Assembly: GCA_049974825.1 (NCBI GenBank)
Contig: JBNGDJ010000073.1
Span: 1 to 12,173, forward strand
Source of the DNA: JBKHDT01 sp049974825
GTDB lineage: Bacteria; Pseudomonadota; Gammaproteobacteria; Halothiobacillales; Halothiobacillaceae
Reading direction: 5' to 3'
Length of the DNA: 12,173 nt
Shown: piece after piece, positions 6,865-12,173 of the stretch
How positions within the stretch are numbered: the first letter of the stretch is position 1
How the letters are laid out: the number at the start of each line of letters is the position of its first letter
The notes under the pieces: model-generated
The model's input: the letters and a program-made list of their open reading frames with translations, nothing else
What the model was told of the DNA's origin: nothing
The model's database searches: none
Made by a program: the position numbers and the translations under genes

Positions 6865-8266
6865 GGACTTCCTCGTCTGGGCGATCGTTGGTCGCGGGTT
6901 TTGCCTGCATGCGGGCGCGCTCGCGCACGTCGGCCGGGTAGTACTTGTCCACCAGCGACTGCTTCATGAGAAGCTCTTCCGGCTCGAAGCACTCGGCCAG
7001 GGTCTTCCAGCACAGGTCAAGCGCTTCCTCCAGGGTCATCGACACCTCAATGTCCATGAAACGCTTGCGGAACAGGTCACCGAACACCAGCAGGCGCTCG
7101 TCGAAGGGCGAAAGCTCGAAGGCCATGGCCTGTTTCTGGCGGGCGTCGCGCGCCTCGGAGTAGAAGCGGATCATGGTGTTCATGATCTGGGCATGGTCCT
7201 CGCGGGTGGACTTGCCGATCACGTGCTGCTTGAGACGGGAAAGGGAGCCGAAGGGATCCAGAACCCCCTCGTGCAGGTAGAACTGGCCTTCGGTGATATA
7301 GCCGGTGTTGTCGGGTACCGGATGCGTGACGTCATCACCCGGCATGGTCGTCACCGACAGGATGGTCACCGAGCCACCGCCCTTGTAGTCGCAGGCCTTT
7401 TCGTAGCGGCGGGCGAGCTGGGAGTACAGATCACCCATGTAGCCGCGGTTGGAGGGCACCTGGTCCATGGCGACGCCCACTTCCTTCATCGCGTCGGCAA
7501 AGGCGGTCATGTCGGTGAGCAGCACCAGCACCCGCTTGGCTTCCTCAACCGCAAACCGCTCGGCTACGGCCAGCGCCATGTCGGGGACCAGCAGGCGCTC
7601 GACCACCGGATCCGCGGCCTGGTTGACGAACATCACGGTTCGCCCGAACACCCCGGCATCTTCAAAGGCGCTGCGGAACAGGTGGAAGTCATCGAAGATC
7701 AGACCCATGCCACCAAAGATCACCACGTCCGCGTCCGCCTGGATGCCGATCCGGGCCAGAAAGCTGTTGTAGGGCTCGCCAGCCACGGAAAACACCGGGA
7801 TCTTCTGGCTCTCCACCAGCGTGTTGAACACGTCGATCATCGGGACGTTGGTGCGAATCATCCGCGAAGCCAAACGGCGCTGCATCGGATTGACCGAAGG
7901 GCCGCCGATATCGACCTTGGTGTCCGCCGAAAGGTCCGGACCGCCATCCAGCGGGACCCCGGAGCCGTTGAACACGCGCCCGAGGATGTTCTCGGAGTAG
8001 GTCGCCTGCATTGGGTGACCAAGAAAGCGAACCGAACAGCGGGTGGAGAGGCCCTTGGTCCCCGTGAACACCTGCAGCGTGACCACGTCGCGGTCCAGAC
8101 CGATCACCTGGGCCAGTGACTGGCGACCGTCGATGTTTTCGACCAGGGCCAGGTCGCCGAAACGAGCCGGACCCCCGGACTCTCCGTCGGCGCCCACGGC
8201 CCGGACACGGAGAATGTCTCCGACAATTTCCAGGACGCGGGAGTAACGAACCAGACTTTCGATCAC
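6842..8266 (-). CDS. atpB: V-type ATPase regulatory subunit B
   Basis: This 474-residue protein is the non-catalytic partner of A in the hexamer. It is related to A but has no Walker A loop: residues 160-168 read SVAGEPYNS in its place. Typical B motifs are MIRTNVPMIDVFNTLVESQK (about 136-155), IFGGMGL (183-189), ADPVVERLLVP and PGDDVTHPVPDNTGYITEGQ (309-328). R344 in SLSRLKQHVIGKSTREDH corresponds to the arginine finger contributed to the A active site. The start is GTG at 8266: AAGGA lies 7 bases before it and the reading MIESLVRY fits the family. This is the first gene of the ATPase operon, preceded by a 314-base non-coding leader and promoter region. The C-terminal tail is long and acidic. 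Confidence 0.96.
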   Translation of the reverse strand: MIESLVRYSRVLEIVGDILRVRAVGADGESGGPARFGDLALVENIDGRQSLAQVIGLDRDVVTLQVFTGTKGLSTRCSVRFLGHPMQATYSENILGRVFNGSGVPLDGGPDLSADTKVDIGGPSVNPMQRRLASRMIRTNVPMIDVFNTLVESQKIPVFSVAGEPYNSFLARIGIQADADVVIFGGMGLIFDDFHLFRSAFEDAGVFGRTVMFVNQAADPVVERLLVPDMALAVAERFAVEEAKRVLVLLTDMTAFADAMKEVGVAMDQVPSNRGYMGDLYSQLARRYEKACDYKGGGSVTILSVTTMPGDDVTHPVPDNTGYITEGQFYLHEGVLDPFGSLSRLKQHVIGKSTREDHAQIMNTMIRFYSEARDARQKQAMAFELSPFDERLLVFGDLFRKRFMDIEVSMTLEEALDLCWKTLAECFEPEELLMKQSLVDKYYPADVRERARMQAKPATNDRPDEEVHGETVAE

Positions 8267-8288
8267 TTGACGTTCCTTCTTGATCCTT

Positions 8289-8320
8289 GGGGAATCCTTG
8301 CAATCTTGCCTGGATTCCCC
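8289..8320 (-). promoter_or_regulatory. Leader hairpin just upstream of atpB
   Basis: GGGGAATCC (8289-8297) and GGATTCCCC (8312-8320) are perfect inverted repeats of 9 bases around a 14-base loop. In the atpB message the hairpin would end about 10 bases before the AAGGA ribosome binding site and 22 bases before the GTG start. It could stabilise the 5' end or influence initiation. It lacks a following T-run, so attenuation by a classic terminator is unlikely. Confidence 0.55.
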
Positions 8321-8359
8321 GGTGGGCTCGTACGTTCACGGGCCAGGTCACTGCGGCAC

Positions 8360-8471
8360 CCCGAAACCCCGGCGATGACATTTATGCAGCCTGCGACAGG
8401 AAGAAAAGCTGACGCGCTGGCGCGAATCCGCCCGAAACCCCGGCGATGACATTTATGCAGCCTGCGACAGG
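8360..8471. repeat. Two perfect 41-bp direct repeats, 71-base period
   Basis: Bases 8360-8400 and 8431-8471 are identical over all 41 positions and diverge at once on both sides. They begin CCCGAAACCCCGG and end GCAGCCTGCGACAGG. A 30-base unrelated spacer (8401-8430) separates them. Each unit contains a small palindrome (CCTG-TCG-CAGG on the minus strand) next to CATAAAT, which resembles a -10 element, but no good -35 lies at the right distance. Placed 94 to 205 bases upstream of atpB, the units could be paired binding sites or a duplicated promoter segment. Function is unknown. Confidence 0.85.
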
Positions 8472-8547
8472 TGCATCGATCTTCGCACGCGCCATTGACA
8501 ATAACGTGACCGGCCCGGTGATCTCAAATCGGCAAGCCCGTAATCGG

Positions 8548-8575
8548 GGTGCCGGAGCGGGTCCTCCGGCGCACC
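8548..8575 (-). terminator. Terminator-like hairpin after sohB
   Basis: Five bases past the sohB stop on the minus strand, GGTGCGCCGGAG and CTCCGGCACC pair with a two-base bulge around the loop GACCCG. The stem is strong and GC-rich. It is followed by mixed sequence rather than a run of T, so termination would be weak or factor-assisted. Confidence 0.4.
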
Positions 8576-8580
8576 GAAAC

Positions 8581-9570
8581 TCAGGGACCGGCAGGCGTCA
8601 TCAGTCGATCAAGGGTCGATTGCAGGCTTATCGCTAGGCGCTTATGCAGTCGCTGCTTTTGATGATAGTCCACTTCGTAGATCTCGCCATCCTCGGCCAG
8701 CCTGCGCAGCAAATCGTCACTGACTCCGATTTCATCGACCAGCCCCAGGGCCTTGGCCTGCTCGGCGTGCCAGTACTCGCCGGTTGCGATTCGCGGCAGG
8801 TCCAGGTCGGGGCGATAGCGGCTCAGGAAGCTCTTGAACAGTTCATGGGTCTGCTCGAGGTCTTCCTGAAACTTGCGCCGACCGGCCTCGGTATTTTCGC
8901 CAAGGACCGTCAGAGTGCGCTTGTACTCCCCTGCGGTCATCAGTTCCACGTCCACGTCGTGACGCTTGAGCAGCCGGTGCACGTTGGGGATCTGGGCGAC
9001 CACACCGATGGATCCGACGACCGCGAAGGGGGCCGCGACAATGCGATCGGCCACGGCGGCCATAAGATAGCCCCCGCTGGCGGCCACCCGGTCCACCGCG
9101 ACGGTCAGCTTCACGCCCGCGTCGCGCAGGCGCGTCAGCTGGGCGGCGGCGAGCCCGTAGCCGGGGACCAGCCCGCCGGGGCTGTCGAGCAGAAGAACGA
9201 CTGCGTCCTTGTCCGGGCGGGCCCGCGAGAGTACCGCGGAAATTTCCTCGCGCAGCTGTTCAACCCGACTGGCCCGCAGATCACCCTCAAACTTCAGCAG
9301 AAAGGTTCTCGGTGCCTCCGGGTCTGGGCTGCCTGTGCTTGCAGCCGCGCGCCGCCAGCGCCACTTTTCCCGCAGGGTTTTTGGAGGCGCGATGGCCTCG
9401 TCAAGCGCACGGGCAAGACGTCGGTAGTGGTCGCCGCATCTTTTAACGCGCAGCGTCCCCTCCGGATCCTGGCGTTCGCGGCGCAGTGTTCCGGCTACTG
9501 CGCCCACCAGCAACGCAACCAGAAAAACCGTGGTGATCCCCTTGGCGAGGAACCAGAGATAATCTTCCAT
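8581..9570 (-). CDS. sohB: SohB-type inner-membrane S49 serine protease
   Basis: This 329-residue protein matches E. coli SohB, a periplasm-facing peptidase of family S49 related to the signal peptide peptidase SppA. Residues about 7-28 form one N-terminal membrane anchor (FLAKGITTVFLVALLVGAV). The protease domain starts near 88. The Ser-Lys dyad is S165 in DRVAASGGYLM and K217 in TAGEYKRTLT, 52 residues apart as in E. coli SohB. Other family motifs are LLDSPGGLVPGYGLAA, PFAVVGSIGVVAQ and LGENTEAGRRKFQEDLEQTH. The ATG at 9570 is chosen because the E. coli-like start MEDYLWFLAKG follows and GGGAG lies 4 to 5 bases upstream. The open frame continues to 9939, but that extension runs through a hairpin repeat and looks non-coding. 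It is transcribed towards the V-ATPase operon, probably as a separate unit. Confidence 0.95.
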   Translation of the reverse strand: MEDYLWFLAKGITTVFLVALLVGAVAGTLRRERQDPEGTLRVKRCGDHYRRLARALDEAIAPPKTLREKWRWRRAAASTGSPDPEAPRTFLLKFEGDLRASRVEQLREEISAVLSRARPDKDAVVLLLDSPGGLVPGYGLAAAQLTRLRDAGVKLTVAVDRVAASGGYLMAAVADRIVAAPFAVVGSIGVVAQIPNVHRLLKRHDVDVELMTAGEYKRTLTVLGENTEAGRRKFQEDLEQTHELFKSFLSRYRPDLDLPRIATGEYWHAEQAKALGLVDEIGVSDDLLRRLAEDGEIYEVDYHQKQRLHKRLAISLQSTLDRLMTPAGP

Positions 9571-9635
9571 TCGCTCCCTTTGCCTTTTCGTGCCGGGCAC
9601 GACGTGATCGAGAATCGGACAACATGATGATGCCT

Positions 9636-9792
9636 GGGAAAGTCTACACGAACCCGTCGAATGGACTTTGCAGAGTTTCCCCGGTGCAATGATGCCGGCC
9701 ACGAATAACCATGCGGTTTCGTGTAGAGTCTGCCCCGCCCGCTGGGCGGGCGCCTCGAAAAAATCCATGGAAGGGGTTTTCGAGGTTCCCGG
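9636..9792 (-). repeat. Hairpin-rich interspersed element, copy A (inverted)
   Basis: Read on the minus strand this matches copy II hairpin by hairpin. It starts CCGGGAACCTCG (ending copy II's GGGAACCTCG). Hairpin 1 has arms CCTCGAAAA (9785 to 9777) and TTTTCGAGG (9761 to 9753). Hairpin 2 is CGCCCGC-CCA-GCGGGCG (9752 to 9736). Next come ACTC-n-ACACG, hairpin 3 AACC-GCAT-GGTT (9718 to 9707) and a GGCATCATTGCACC tract at the place of hairpin 4 (9696 to 9683). Hairpin 5 is GGGAAACTCTGCA (9681 to 9669) with TGTAGACTTTCCC (9648 to 9636), close to copy I but with a 20-base loop. It fills most of the 319-base divergent region between sohB and the TPR-like gene, so it may overlap the sohB promoter or leader. 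Hairpin 4 pairs poorly here, so this copy looks partly decayed. Confidence 0.7.
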
Positions 9793-9824
9793 ATGTTTTC
9801 GAATAATTTGTTTTTGATTCTTGC

Positions 9825-9838
9825 GGGCTGCGCAGCCC
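9825..9838. promoter_or_regulatory. 14-base perfect palindrome upstream of the TPR-like gene
   Basis: GGGCTGCGCAGCCC is fully symmetric and lies 52 bases before the ATG at 9890, within the promoter-side part of the divergent intergenic region. It may be an operator or a small hairpin in the leader. The stretch 9793-9824 before it is AT-rich (GAATAATTTG) and may contain a promoter, but no -35/-10 pair with good spacing stands out. A role is only a guess. Confidence 0.35.
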
Positions 9839-9889
9839 AGCTCCCCAGTGCTCTGTTTTGCCTCAAAGTGACCACAGATCCAAGGCTTG

Positions 9890-11149
9890 ATGAATATGAC
9901 CGACTCTATCGAACCTGACCTGGCCCAGCCGCCATTCAACGCAATTCCCGGCCTGGACCAGGAAGTCCTGCTGCCCTGGCTTGGGCGAGGATTCAGTCCT
10001 GCCGATGCACTGGCCGAGTGGCTTTATGAAAACCGCTGGTCGGCTGGCGATGGCGAGGCCGATGAACTGCAATGGCTTTGTCGACACTTTCTCGACCAGG
10101 AAGATCTGGATCGGGCGATTGAGACAGGCGACGGGGCCGTGGTGCGACTGATTGAAGCGGATCGCCACGACGAGGCAGACCGTTTGCTGGACACGCTGAT
10201 TGCCCGGCGGGAAGACTTCGCCCTGCTGCATACCCGTGGGCTGATGCGCCTTGGGCGGGGTGATCTGGAAGGGGCCTTGCAGGCACTTGACCAGGCGGCC
10301 AGGGCGGCAGAAGGCATTTCTGCCACGCCGGAAATGGCCGGCGAAGCGAGCGCCATTCACGCACATCTGGCTGAAGTGCATCTTCGCCGTCAGGCCATGC
10401 TCAAGGCGCTGGCGGCGCGGGAGCGCGCCCGGGCGCTGGCCGTGGAGTCTGGCGAAGAAGATTTGATTATCGAGGCCACGCTTGCACTAGCGCGGCTTTA
10501 CATGCAGCAAGGCGGAGAGGAAGAGGCGCGGGAAAGCATTCAGTCGGCGCTGGTGATGCCTCAGTTTGAGGAATCTCCCTCTGGACGTGCGCGACTGTGG
10601 GAAGGCCTTCTGGCGTTGTTTTCGCCCCTGGGGCTTGAGGCAGACCTGCTGGCCGAGGCCTTTGCTTCCCTTGCAGCGGCGGGGCGTCATGCCGCTCTGG
10701 CGTCGTCGCTTCATGAGCTCGCGCGCGGGGCGCTTACGCGCGAGACGCTGGAGCCGGCCTTTTGCCTGAATCTGGCCGTGAATGCCCCGCTGATTCAGGT
10801 GGTCGATCTGGCCGGAGGGCTTTTGCAAAAAGAGGCGGACATGCAGCGCCCTGAAGCCCCGCTGGTGGCAGCGGCCACTGTCGCGCGTGTCGAAGAAACC
10901 CCCCGGGATTATCCGCGCTATCCCCACATTCATCGCATGAGCGTCGTTCAGCTGATTACCGTGGCACGCCTGCAGGGTATTCCCGAGGCCGCGGTCAAGC
11001 AGTGGGCGAAAGATGAGCGACTGTATCGCGAGGATAACGTGATTGGTCGCTGCATTGACTGGTTTCTCGAGAATGGCTGCACCGGGCAATGGCCAATTGC
11101 CCCTGGAGTAGTCGTCTCGGCCATGGCGGCAGAGGATGGCAAGTCATGA
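9890..11149 (+). CDS. Hypothetical cytoplasmic protein with TPR-like helical repeats
   Basis: I do not recognise the family. With the ATG at 9890 it has 419 residues; AAGG lies just upstream, and TTG at 9887 or ATG at 9896 are possible starts. There is no signal peptide or membrane segment. Residues about 84-222 contain helix pairs with TPR-like spacing: AVVRLIEADRHDEADRLLDT, GLMRLGRGDLEGALQALDQA, a pair around AHLAEVHLRR and LALARLYMQQGGEEEARESI. The part from about 230 to 315 is also helical and Ala/Leu-rich. The C-terminal 75 residues, starting YPRYPHIHRMSVVQLITVAR and including VIGRCIDWFLENGC, look like a separate small domain. TPR folds usually bind other proteins, so a scaffold or adaptor role is plausible. 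The stop overlaps a downstream ATG as ATGA (11146). Inverted copies of the hairpin element flank the gene. Coding potential is strong, with no competing frame. Confidence 0.85.
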   Translation: MNMTDSIEPDLAQPPFNAIPGLDQEVLLPWLGRGFSPADALAEWLYENRWSAGDGEADELQWLCRHFLDQEDLDRAIETGDGAVVRLIEADRHDEADRLLDTLIARREDFALLHTRGLMRLGRGDLEGALQALDQAARAAEGISATPEMAGEASAIHAHLAEVHLRRQAMLKALAARERARALAVESGEEDLIIEATLALARLYMQQGGEEEARESIQSALVMPQFEESPSGRARLWEGLLALFSPLGLEADLLAEAFASLAAAGRHAALASSLHELARGALTRETLEPAFCLNLAVNAPLIQVVDLAGGLLQKEADMQRPEAPLVAAATVARVEETPRDYPRYPHIHRMSVVQLITVARLQGIPEAAVKQWAKDERLYREDNVIGRCIDWFLENGCTGQWPIAPGVVVSAMAAEDGKS

Positions 11150-11292
11150 CCCGGCAGCTAGACCTGTTTGGATTTGTGGGGGTTTTTCCCGTTCGGGAAC
11201 CTCGAAAAAACACTTCCCTGTGGTTTTTCGAGGTCGTCCTTCGCGGGAGACCCGCGAAGGACTCACGCTATTTCAACCGCTTACGCGGTTGA
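11146..11292 (+). pseudogene. Short ORF, possibly the start of a gene cut off by the hairpin element
   Basis: An ATG overlapping the preceding stop as ATGA opens a 48-codon frame starting MTRQLDLFGF, with GAGGA about 10 bases upstream. Such overlap is typical of a real second gene in an operon. From about codon 16 the frame runs into repeat copy II and ends by chance in hairpin 3. I infer that a downstream partner gene may have been truncated when the element arrived. The alternative is that it is a chance ORF and never was a gene; 48 codons are too few to decide. Confidence 0.3.
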
Positions 11293-11347
11293 CGCGTTGG
11301 GGCATCCCTGCCCCAAAGGGCGCCTCGAAAGGTTTTTCGAGGTGCCC
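11194..11347 (+). repeat. Hairpin-rich interspersed element, copy II (full form)
   Basis: Five hairpins in order. Hairpin 1: CCTCGAAAAA (11200-11209) with TTTTTCGAGG (11224-11233). Hairpin 2: GTCCTTCGCGGG (11236-11247) with CCCGCGAAGGAC (11251-11262), loop AGA. Hairpin 3: CAACCGC (11274-11280) with GCGGTTG (11285-11291). Hairpin 4: TTGGGGCA (11297-11304) with TGCCCCAA (11309-11316), loop TCCC. Hairpin 5: GGGCGCCTCGAAA (11318-11330) with TTTCGAGGTGCCC (11335-11347), one G-T pair. A further small palindrome TTCCCG-TT-CGGGAA (11186-11199) overlaps the left end. It follows the TPR-like gene directly and could end or stabilise its transcript. No known family was recognised. Confidence 0.8.
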
Positions 11348-11410
11348 GTTCGTCTCGGAAAGACTGACAGAGCAGGATGACCGGAGGGGCACTTTCATCG
11401 GCCCAATACT

Positions 11411-11562
11411 GGGAATCTCGAAAAACTCCGTCCATGGGATTTTTTTGAGGACGTCGTTCGCGGACCCCCGAACGACTTGCGCCATTCGAACCGCTTTCGC
11501 GGCTGTGGTGCCGGGGTGTCCCTGCCCCAAAGGGCGCCTCGAAAGGTTTTCCGGGGCGCCCT
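11411..11562 (+). repeat. Hairpin-rich interspersed element, copy III (tandem to copy II)
   Basis: It lines up with copy II at an offset of about 214 bases. Hairpin 1: CTCGAAAAA (11417-11425) with TTTTTTGAG, including a G-T pair. Hairpin 2: GTCGTTCG (11453-11460) with CGAACGAC (11469-11476). Hairpin 3: AACCGC (11489-11494) with GCGGCT (11499-11504), one A-C mismatch. Hairpin 4: GGGGTG (11513-11518) with TGCCCC (11523-11528), two G-T pairs, same TCCC loop. Hairpin 5: AGGGCGCC (11531-11538) with GGCGCCCT (11555-11562). Bases 11519-11550 are identical to 11305-11336, while the hairpin 1 and 2 part has diverged more. The spacer 11348-11410 holds no feature I can name. Confidence 0.75.
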
Positions 11563-11632
11563 GCTGGATGCCGAGTCCGGGATAAAAAGAGGCGGTTATT
11601 GAAAAGCCCATGCTGAAGAGTATTGTTCGGGA

Positions 11633-11661
11633 TTGATTTGTATTCGATTTGTTCGCATAAT
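11633..11661 (+). promoter_or_regulatory. Candidate sigma-70 promoter of the H-NS-like gene
   Basis: TTGATT (11633-11638) and CATAAT (11656-11661) are separated by 17 bases, matching 4 of 6 and 5 of 6 consensus positions. The surroundings (11590-11670) are clearly richer in A and T than the rest of the window. Transcription would begin near 11668, giving a leader of about 118 bases. The stretch 11563-11632 before it holds nothing else I can name. Confidence 0.5.
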
Positions 11662-11785
11662 TTCTTTGGTCTGGATGTTGGGTCTGATGCGCCGATTTGC
11701 TGGCCGAGTCGGACAAACAAGGTTGGACCCGGCAGCATCTGCAATGTTGGTTAAATAAAAAAGTTTCAGTTGAGGAAAATCATTT

Positions 11786-12109
11786 ATGAGTCATGTTGAC
11801 CTTTCACAAATGTCTGCGGACGAGCTCAAGGCACTTGTAGAGCAGGCGGAGAGCTCCCTCAGGGAGCGTCATCAGCGCCGCATCATGGAATTGCGCAAGG
11901 AGGCCGAGGAGCTGGCCCGCGAGATGGGCATGTCCGTAGGCGAGGTGTTTGGTTTGGAAGGCCGGGGGGCTGCGCAGAAGAGCAAACTGCCGCCCAAGTT
12001 CATGAACCCCAACAACCCGAAGCAGACCTGGACCGGCCGTGGCAAGCGTCCGCGCTGGCTGGCCGAGGCGCTGGAGCGTGGCGAGCCGGAAGATAAATTC
12101 CGGATCTGA
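11786..12109 (+). CDS. H-NS family DNA-binding nucleoid protein
   Basis: This 107-residue protein has the two parts of the short proteobacterial H-NS type (HvrA/BpH3-like). The N-terminal half (about 5-50) is a charged coiled coil for oligomerisation: DELKALVEQAESSLRERHQR then LRKEAEELAREMG. The C-terminal half (about 66-107) carries the binding motif: KFMNPNNPKQTWTGRGKRPR with W91, ending DKFRI. Residues 81-91 (TWTGRGKRPRW) include the loop that enters the minor groove of AT-rich DNA in this family. It is expected to silence or organise AT-rich DNA on the chromosome. The ATG at 11786 has TGAGGA about 9 bases upstream. The gene stands alone, with its own promoter and terminator. Many relatives exist per genome, so no specific symbol is given. 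Confidence 0.92.
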   Translation: MSHVDLSQMSADELKALVEQAESSLRERHQRRIMELRKEAEELAREMGMSVGEVFGLEGRGAAQKSKLPPKFMNPNNPKQTWTGRGKRPRWLAEALERGEPEDKFRI

Positions 12110-12146
12110 TCAAGCCGGTTTTCCATTTGCGGAGCATCAATGCAAG

Positions 12147-12173
12147 GCGCGCCCTGGTGGCGCGCTTTTTTTT
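12147..12173 (+). terminator. Intrinsic terminator of the H-NS-like gene
   Basis: GCGCGCC (12147-12153) pairs with GGCGCGC (12159-12165) around the loop CTGGT, followed by at least eight T to the window end. It starts 38 bases after the stop codon. This is the only textbook intrinsic terminator in the window. Confidence 0.92.

Larger units (their letters stand above)
8267..8580. other. Intergenic region between sohB and the V-ATPase operon
   Basis: These 314 bases hold no convincing gene. From the sohB side they contain a terminator-like hairpin (8548-8575), a possible minus-strand -35 element TTGTCA (8501 to 8496) without a good -10 at the right distance, the paired 41-bp repeats (8360-8471) and a leader inverted repeat (8289-8320). 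Next is the AAGGA Shine-Dalgarno sequence at 8278 to 8274. The ATPase promoter should lie here, since the upstream gene appears to end in a hairpin, but I cannot place it with confidence. Confidence 0.7.

Noticed and set aside
8267..8359. Riboswitch in the atpB leader
   Set aside because: Only one simple hairpin is visible; no conserved riboswitch motif was recognised.
8360..8471. Minimal CRISPR array
   Set aside because: There are only two repeat units, the single spacer is 30 bases, and no cas gene is nearby; a two-unit direct repeat in a promoter region is the simpler reading.
9571..9939. Upstream extension of the sohB frame, adding about 123 residues
   Set aside because: It runs through repeat copy A, has no family resemblance, and the ATG at 9570 has a good ribosome binding site and the expected SohB N-terminus.
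9993..10364. Minus-strand open frames inside the TPR-like gene
   Set aside because: The plus frame has protein-like helical repeats and normal composition, while the minus frames are Pro/Arg/Ser-rich shadows.
11194..11562. Integron attC sites
   Set aside because: The hairpins are separate local stems in series rather than one long folded site, and no core-site pattern (GTTRRRY/RYYYAAC) in the right arrangement was seen; no integrase is in the window.
11268..11744. Minus-strand open frames of about 150 residues in the region after the TPR-like gene (also 11136-11585 plus)
   Set aside because: They cross the hairpin arrays and their sequence is that of the repeats translated; none has a domain or a convincing start.

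Overview
The window looks like chromosomal DNA from a GC-rich gammaproteobacterium. SohB and YceH are typical of that class, the H-NS-like protein is of the short proteobacterial type, and a bacterial V/A-type ATPase operon sits beside them. A halophilic or alkaliphilic member of the Chromatiales/Ectothiorhodospiraceae type would fit, but the genus cannot be fixed from the sequence.

Layout. About two thirds of the window (8266 down to 80, minus strand) is one tightly packed operon for a V-type ATPase: B, D, I, K, E, a DUF2764 protein and A, ending in yceH. Neighbouring genes overlap by 1 to 23 bases or lie within 15 bases, and most have a clear purine-rich Shine-Dalgarno sequence inside the preceding gene. 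Upstream of it, on the same strand, is sohB (9570 to 8581), separated by a 314-base intergenic region that holds a perfect 41-bp direct repeat and a leader hairpin. Diverging from sohB is a TPR-like gene of unknown function (9890-11149, plus strand). Its stop overlaps the ATG of a short, apparently truncated ORF. After a 636-base non-coding stretch comes an H-NS-family gene (11786-12109) with a promoter and a strong intrinsic terminator.

How the genes work together. A and B form the catalytic hexamer and D the central shaft. E is a peripheral stalk, I and K are the membrane ion path, and DUF2764 occupies the place where subunit C lies in other operons. Conserved polar residues in K match the sodium site of Enterococcus NtpK, so sodium transport is a reasonable hypothesis. 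No F or G subunit gene is visible. The gene order is a rotation of the Thermus and Chlamydia orders.

Most unusual feature. Four copies of an interspersed, hairpin-rich element occur in the intergenic regions: 1-80 (cut by the window edge), 9636-9792 (inverted), 11194-11347 and 11411-11562. The full form has five successive hairpins. The stems differ in sequence between copies while pairing is kept, which suggests that structure is under selection. Two of the copies lie inverted relative to a third on the other side of the TPR-like gene. I do not recognise this family.
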